Assembly: GCA_038373885.1 (NCBI GenBank)
Contig: JAWZYV010001861.1
Location: forward strand, 186,001-250,000
Direction of reading: 5' to 3'
Source: Cheiracanthium punctorium
Lineage: Eukaryota; Arthropoda; Arachnida; Araneae; Cheiracanthiidae
DNA length: 64,000 nucleotides
Shown: positions 58,027 through 64,000 of the stretch, in pieces
Layout of the letters: the number at the start of each line of letters is the position of its first letter
How positions within the stretch are numbered: the first letter of the stretch is position 1
Notes under the pieces: generated by a model
What the model was told of the DNA's origin: nothing
What the model saw: the letters and a program-made list of their open reading frames with translations, nothing else
The model's database searches: none
Translations under genes and position numbers: made by a program

Positions 58027-60997
58027 TTTTGAAACTCGGCGAAAAATCAATTAAAACACACGTCTTACGTATAGGCGCACACAGTGCAAAGGGAGTCTCG
58101 CAACACACTCCTAACCACTTTATCTAACTAAAATGTCTCTATACTGGTTCTTTAAAAAATCACGTGATTACCCAAGCGCCCTCTACCTTCCTCAACCCTG
58201 TAGATATTGCATCATCTAACTTGTCTTAGCCTGTAGTTTAGAGAGAGTTGCCACTCAATGTACATCCTGCCAACGAACCTAGCGGATATTCAATCATCAC
58301 AGATTTGCACACGTCACTATCACGTGTCTTCTGCGCATGTCACTTCCTTATCTCTTATCTGATCTGTGATACCTGATAAGAGAAAACCAGTTGCCGTTAA
58401 ATTTGTAGAGTTTGTAGGTTGGGCGTAGGTAAGTTCTCCTGCAACGGATACCTAAGAATTCTTTAGCCGTGCAAACAGATGTTTTGTCCGCATGCAACAA
58501 GAGTGTTGTCCTCTGTAGGGCCTCAAGGCACTTTCTTATCTCTCTCCATTTCTGTTATCAGCAATGTGCCGAATGAGTTTGCAATATGGCGTGCACGTGG
58601 TTGTTTTTATGCTGTGCGATTTGTGTGCTGTATTATTTGCGAATTATTTAAGTATTATTATTATTTTCGCCTCTCGCGTGTAAAAGTACAGGGTAAGTGT
58701 AATATTTTCTATTATTTTACTTACATATAAGTTGATACCGTAATTCTAATTGAAAATAATTATGTGGTTCTTATAGTTGCACTTTTGATGTGTTGTACTT
58801 TTAAGTGTGATTTTTTTGTTAGTGTTAATGCATGTTTTTCTGTATTTTGGTGTTTTGCAAAATTTTAAGTGGGTAATCCAGTGTAATTAATAGCAATAGG
58901 CATTATCGGTAGAAGTACTTTATGCAGTTTGTATACAAAAACTAGGGTTTGAGGGCTTTCTCCTAATAGAAAATAAGGCATGCATGGTATTTGTATTTCA
59001 GTAAATTCTAACTGAGATTAAATTTTCGCTTGCTAACTAATTTTATCCTACATAAAATAGTATTGTGAATCTGGTAAATTGTTATAAGAAAAATGTACTT
59101 TTAAAGCGTTTAATATCTTCAAATGTGTTATTTTGTTTTTAGTGTCAAAATAATATACCTATTTCAGCATATGAAGACAAAAAGAAGTAATGGACATGTG
59201 CTAGTTGGACCGGGAATTAGGGATAATGTATTTTAAATCATTACTCGATTTTCCGGTCTTGCTAGCCGTATAGATGTTGGTACAAGCCGAGAGACTAGAA
59301 GATTTTAACATGATGTGGCTTCACGTAAGTAAAAACCTTGTATTTTTTTTTAGTTCAAGTAATGATTTGCGATTTAAACTATCATTTTATCTAAGTATTG
59401 AAAGATATTTTATGTACATGCGGTATAAAACTGTGCATGCAATATACTAAAACGAATCTTCAATTTTTATTTCCAATAGTTCAACTTTCTAACAATAGTA
59501 CTATCTAGTCTAAAAGTTTGTGCTAGTTATGCTCACCTTTCTATAAAATATGTTAAGTGCATCAATAAAAGACCTCTAAAAAGGTTGATACATGTATAAA
59601 ATTATGCTTTCATAGTCAAACTGAAATGAGTGTCGCACATAAACAATCTAACTCGTATCGTATTGAAATTCTATAAATCAAGTTATACTACTTATGATAT
59701 ACAGTAAAAAATATTTTGTAGGATTACTAAAAATGCAATTTTTTCTCTAATTGATCTATAGAAAATATAAACTAGTATAATCGCTGCCTAAAATTTATCA
59801 AAAATGTGTTGGTAAGAAAAAATGTTTCGATAAATCCGTATTTGTAAAATCTTTATATGGTGTCATTTTCTCACTTCCCTAACAATAGACGAAATTTGTA
59901 GAAAATATATGGGTATTCTAAACCTTACTTTAATATTCTAGTAAACTTACTTATTAGACTATAGAAAAAATTAAAACTCTTGATTAAAATTTTTTTCTTG
60001 ATAAATTAAAAACATTTGATTAAATTTTTTTCTTGATAAATTAAAAACATTTGATTAAAAAAAATATTTGTTGTAAAATTAATTTGTAACTTAAAATTAA
60101 AACTTGGTTAAAAAATAAATTTAGAAAAATATTTGTTGTAACATTATTTAACTTAAAATTAATATTTGGTTAAAAATCTCTTAAGAAAAAAAAATGTTTA
60201 GATAAAAAAGTTCATACACTATCTAAATCATTATTTGTAAAAACTATAGGTACTAAAATCGTTCTATGGTATAATTTTCTCACTTCCCTAACAGTACAAG
60301 AAATTTGTAGAAAATGTATGGGTATCCTAAACCCTACTTTAATATTCTAGTAAACTGTTACTTATTAAATATATGCTATAATCAGTATACAAAAATTAGT
60401 TAAACATTAGAAGTATGTATTAAGCAACATTTATTCAATTTGCATTGGTTCTATTACTAAATGGTAACGAAAACTAAATAAATAAAAAAATAAACTTCGA
60501 AAAATTAATCAAAGTACCAATTCATTTTCAAAACTAAAGTATAACACAATACACCTACAATTTTATACCTGAAGGATTCTCGGCCTAATGGTTTAAGCCA
60601 ACAATCATTAGCCTATGAATTCTTTTGTTGTTACGCGTTCAAATTTGAAAATTTTTTTCCAAGTCCCCTTATTTGAAAAATATCTTAATGTCTGAAAAAA
60701 TTACAAGTCCCCTTATTTGTAAAATATGTGAAAATCTGAAAAAATTACAAGTCCCCTTATTTCAAAAATATCTTAATGTCTGAAAAAATTACAAGTCCCC
60801 TTATTTGATAAATGTGTCACAATCTGAAAAAAATTACAAGTCCCCTTATTTGAAAAAAAAAAAAAATTCTTATCAACCCTTTGAACATCCGGTCCGACCA
60901 CGCCCCCTTCCCCGCTCAGCCCAGGGAAAGCAGTTATACGATGCACCCCACAATTAACATGGCACCCCCTGAGGTGAACTCTCCTTTCTTCCCTACT
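57369..60997 (-). repeat. Right arm of palindrome 2
   Basis: 3629 bp, uninterrupted inverted copy of the left arm parts. Confidence 0.88.
60651..60860. repeat. Subterminal ~45-bp tandem repeats
   Basis: Five or so units of caagtccccttattt separated by ctgaaaaaaatta-type spacers. The left arm has only two (about 50690-50750). Palindrome 1 has a related motif (ggggactcgg) near its ends. Confidence 0.85.
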
Positions 60998-61003
60998 GAT
61001 ATA

Positions 61004-62713
61004 ACTCACCTCTTTCTTGCAGCAATTAGGGGGAGAAAAGTGTTTTGAAGCCGTTCGTCATCATGCTGAAATTTTTGTTTTTGTGTGTTGTGCGTATAAC
61101 TTATGTTGACCGAACCTCCTTCTCCTGTCTGCCTTAAATCTGTGAGAGAAGATATTTTTTTTCCTTTTGTTTATCTTTGAAGGATGAAGATTTTAATTTG
61201 TGGATATCAATTTCTTTCGTAAAAGTAAGCGATTTTTATTTTAGAGGTTAAGTGAACATTAGAGTATTATATTTAAATGATTATCAGTTGTCTGTGTTAT
61301 TTTAAAGTGCTATTTTAATGTTGATAAAAAAAGAAAAGAAAAAAAAGAGAAAGAAAAGAAAAAAAATTGTATTGATATATCTGCGCTTCTTTTGATTAAT
61401 ATAGTATTTTCATTAAGGTAAGTTTACAATTGAATTGTGTTATTAAATATTTTATTTCAATTGAAGTTTTATACTGGTCTTACTTTTATTAAATTAATGC
61501 TTAAATTACTACTGCATTACCCATATTTCCTGAAGATTTGAAATTTGAATTTTTGTTATTTGCATACTATGACGTAGTTTAGATTCATTTGATTATTTCC
61601 CTGAAATTACTTACCGATTGGGACTCTCAACTTGACACGAATTCTAATTTACTTGAGATAATGTCATTTATTCACTGAAAAGTCACTTGAAAATTTATGA
61701 CAAATTCATGCACCCGGGTACGATAACTTAATGAAAATTAACAAATACTTATTGTGTCAATGTAAATAAAAAAATTTCTTGCATTATATTAGGTTTGCTT
61801 AAATGAAGATGTTTTATTTTGAATATTTACTGTGTAAATTTTTTTGTGCCAAAATGATCGTATATTATTTCCTTTATTGAATAATGATGCCAACCATTTT
61901 TTTTTTCATGTAATATAAATTAAATTTGCCTAGACGGTTAACTAGTAATTAAACCTCTGAGGAGAGTATTCGCCCTCAGATTGTTAAGAAGTACTAGTAA
62001 TAACCAATTAAGAAAGCACAATAAGCCATTGCTAGAAATAAAAAATTGTTAGGTCACATAAATGCAGTACCTCATGCAGGCTATCATTTATTGTATTACC
62101 TTGAAAAATTCTTCTAGCAAGCGTTCCTGTTAATACTGCTGTTTCACAGCTATGGTCTTCGAAATTTTCTACACACTACGCACATTTTTACATTTTTTTT
62201 TTTTTTTACATTGCCTTTACACTAAATAAATTTACTCCATTTTGCCAACTGCATTTTGCCAACTATTTTGCCAAGTTATTTTCATTTCATTCACTTTATG
62301 CCATGCAAGCCAAAGCCATAAGTATTTGCCAAAGAAAATGAATGTCAACCATGTTTATTCCATTTTATTTAATTATATTACTATATTGTTGTACAGTATT
62401 ATTGTATCCCACCTAGGTTGTAAATATTACTTGTGATAATTTGAAAATAAATTGTGCGCACTCATTGTTTTATTTTTATTGTAAGATTTTCGTACTATTG
62501 CATCATTATGTTTTGTCAAATTTTAGGAACTGCTTCCTGCCTCTCAAGTATTGTACAACATAACTCCAGAATTCTAGCCAGAAAAATTTAAGGTGTCTAA
62601 ACTTGAAAATTAGATTAGTTCGCAGTTTTAAGATTAGGTTGCAAGGACGTCTGACTCACAAGTGAGAGACTGGCCAGAAGTCTCTCACAGAAGTCTATTG
62701 CCGGGGGGGATAT
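61004..62713 (+). other. Right interior of LTR-RT 3
   Basis: AT-rich, no gene. Ends with the polypurine tract 62703-62713 before the 3' LTR. Confidence 0.6.
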
Positions 62714-63190
62714 TGTAATGTATAAAAAGGTAATTTGGGTTTTACTAGTTTGGGTATTGTTCAAGCGGGTACTTTCACTGTAAGTTTTACTTTCCTGTCA
62801 TACTTGCCACGCGCGCTCTGGAGCTATGTTTTATTTATTTTGTTATTTGCCAGACATCAGGCCGTCGATTCTGAGTTCTTTAGATGTACACGTGTCCTCA
62901 CGCCCTTGTAGGCCCGGATGCGGGTCATGTTGGTAAATGTGTGTGGTTCGATCAGAGATAAGAGAGAGGAGGAGTTGTGTCTTCGCAGACCACGTGGTGT
63001 GGTAAGCGTAAATACTCCCGCACATCGAAAATCGGGGGACTTCTGCCACTAGAACTGCTTAATGAGTCCACGCTGATTCTTGTACCCGTCTCTCCTCCCC
63101 TCTTCTCATTCTAAATTGTAACTTAAATGTAATGTTCAATAAACCATATTACCTGCCTTAACTCTGAAACTTTACTTGAAATATCTGACG

Positions 63191-63195
<5 letters not shown>
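62714..63195 (+). repeat. 3' LTR of LTR-RT 3
   Basis: 482 bp, direct repeat of 49338-49819. Confidence 0.92.

Positions 63196-63267
<72 letters not shown>
63196..63267. repeat. AT microsatellite at the right edge of LTR-RT 3
   Basis: About 72 bp of TA repeats continuing the tract that lies before the left LTR. Confidence 0.95.
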
Positions 63268-63270
<3 letters not shown>

Positions 63271-64000
63271 GAACTTTATTTAAAAATGCAACAAAATTAC
63301 AGTTGTTTCACACGTTACCTAGCACTTAAAAAAGCAGCATAAAAGAAAACATGCGTTTAATAATACTTAGAAAATTTATAATACAGCCATGAATATAATA
63401 CAATGAAAAAACCCCCCAAGCCATACAAATAATTTTCCACTTAATTTCATCAATAGATATTTAAAAAGTTTTGATAATAGCCTGAATCCCTGGTACTAAT
63501 CCTTCCTCTGCATTTTCACTAGTTTATGCGTAGTAGAAATCTTTTGACAAATGACGCACTTGCACCAAAGCCCACAGAGTGCTCTTAATATAGATTAGAA
63601 CCTCAGGGAAGTGCATTTGGTTGATGAATGGCAACAGATCTTCTACACGCGGATTGGACAGGCAATGGACAATGAATTACAGGATCTTGGAACTACAGTT
63701 TTCGTGTTTCTTTGATTTTGTGGCATGTTTGAATTGATTGTTCTTCGAATTTTTGATTTGTAAGTAAAATTTCTTTTCTTTCCCATAGGTAAGGGGGAGT
63801 CACACCTCTGAGATTTGCCTGTTACAGTTTATATTTTGAATTAATATAGTACACTTTGATAAATATCTTTAAACTGTTTTAACACTTTTAAATTAATCTT
63901 TGCAAAATACAGCCATGAATATAATACATTACCTTGGCAAAATCTCAGGCTGTGAGTCTGAAACCTATGGTGTATAGTTGTGAATTTCCCCCTCTGACGA
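63268..64000. repeat. Dispersed repeat, copy B (runs off the window)
   Basis: Matches 42473-42590 in direct and 42650-43260 in inverted orientation. No coding capacity seen. Confidence 0.65.

Larger units (their letters stand above)
50541..60997. mobile_element. Palindrome 2: second foldback element of the same family
   Basis: 10,457 bp with ends AGTAGGGAAGAAAGGAGAG and complement, and a 6-bp target duplication gatata at 50535-50540 and 60998-61003. Right arm 57369-60997 (3.6 kb) pairs with 50541-52969 plus 54218-55357. A 1.25-kb insertion splits the left arm. The middle 2 kb (55358-57368) is single copy. It encodes one full AlkB/PC4-like gene (left) and one truncated at its 3' end (right). 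It is homologous to palindrome 1 in gene, promoter, downstream region and terminus pattern, though clearly diverged. Confidence 0.88.
49338..63195 (+). mobile_element. LTR-RT 3: non-coding LTR element split by palindrome 2
   Basis: Two direct 482-bp LTRs (about 8 differences by eye) start TGTAATG and end TCTCA. A polypurine tract (ccggggggga at 62701-62710) precedes the right LTR, fixing plus orientation. Without palindrome 2 the interior is only about 2.4 kb (49820-50540 and 61004-62713) and has no gag or pol motif, so it is a non-autonomous (TRIM/LARD-like) element. It landed in an AT microsatellite, which hides the target duplication. Confidence 0.85.

Overview
The window looks like a repeat-rich chromosomal segment of an animal, most probably an arthropod and perhaps an arachnid. 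The host guess is an inference from the style of the Ty3/gypsy, Tc1, mariner and hAT elements and carries low confidence. I recognise no host gene. The DNA is AT-rich and full of homopolymers and AT microsatellites, and almost everything that can be read is transposable elements inserted into each other.

Layout. (1) 191-10147: a plus-strand Ty3/gypsy element (LTR-RT 1) with 318-bp LTRs. Its pol is split inside RNase H by a 5.1-kb hAT-type element (2897-8037, 8-bp target duplication), which itself holds a decayed mariner (6989-7691) and a small inverted-repeat element. (2) 10148-12370: AT-rich DNA with one MITE. (3) 12371-37110: a minus-strand Ty3/gypsy element (LTR-RT 2) with 560-bp LTRs. Its gag is split by a 17-kb near-perfect palindromic element (17874-34868) flanked by a 6-bp duplication. 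(4) 37111-49337: a Tc1 element, an 0.8-kb inverted repeat pair, dispersed repeats, a hAT MITE and AT-rich DNA. (5) 49338-63195: an LTR element without coding capacity (LTR-RT 3, 482-bp LTRs) sitting in an AT microsatellite. It is split by a second, 10.5-kb palindromic element (50541-60997), again with a 6-bp duplication. (6) 63196-64000: AT microsatellite and a dispersed repeat.

The notable find is the pair of palindromic elements. Both begin 5'-AGTAG and end CTACT-3', and both make 6-bp target duplications (aataac, gatata). Both are built from two head-to-head arms and encode the same unusual protein of about 500 residues, read toward the centre from each arm. By motif reading the protein has an N-terminal AlkB-like domain that lacks the iron-binding residues, a c-Myc-like nuclear localisation signal, one or two PC4-like single-strand DNA-binding domains, a Cys/His-rich tail and a C-terminal CVIM prenylation box. 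Ends and duplication length match Maverick/Polinton integration, but no Maverick core gene (polymerase, integrase, ATPase, capsid) is visible. I propose one family of giant foldback, probably integrase-dependent elements. Element 1 keeps a spacer-free centre with a full gene in each arm. Element 2 looks like a family member whose centre and part of one gene copy were deleted.

Order of events from nesting: LTR-RT 2 inserted; palindrome 1 entered its gag; a tRNA-derived SINE is present in both arms of palindrome 1, so it predates arm duplication or was copied by conversion; a 2.9-kb hAT then hit that SINE in the left arm only. All identity estimates are by eye.
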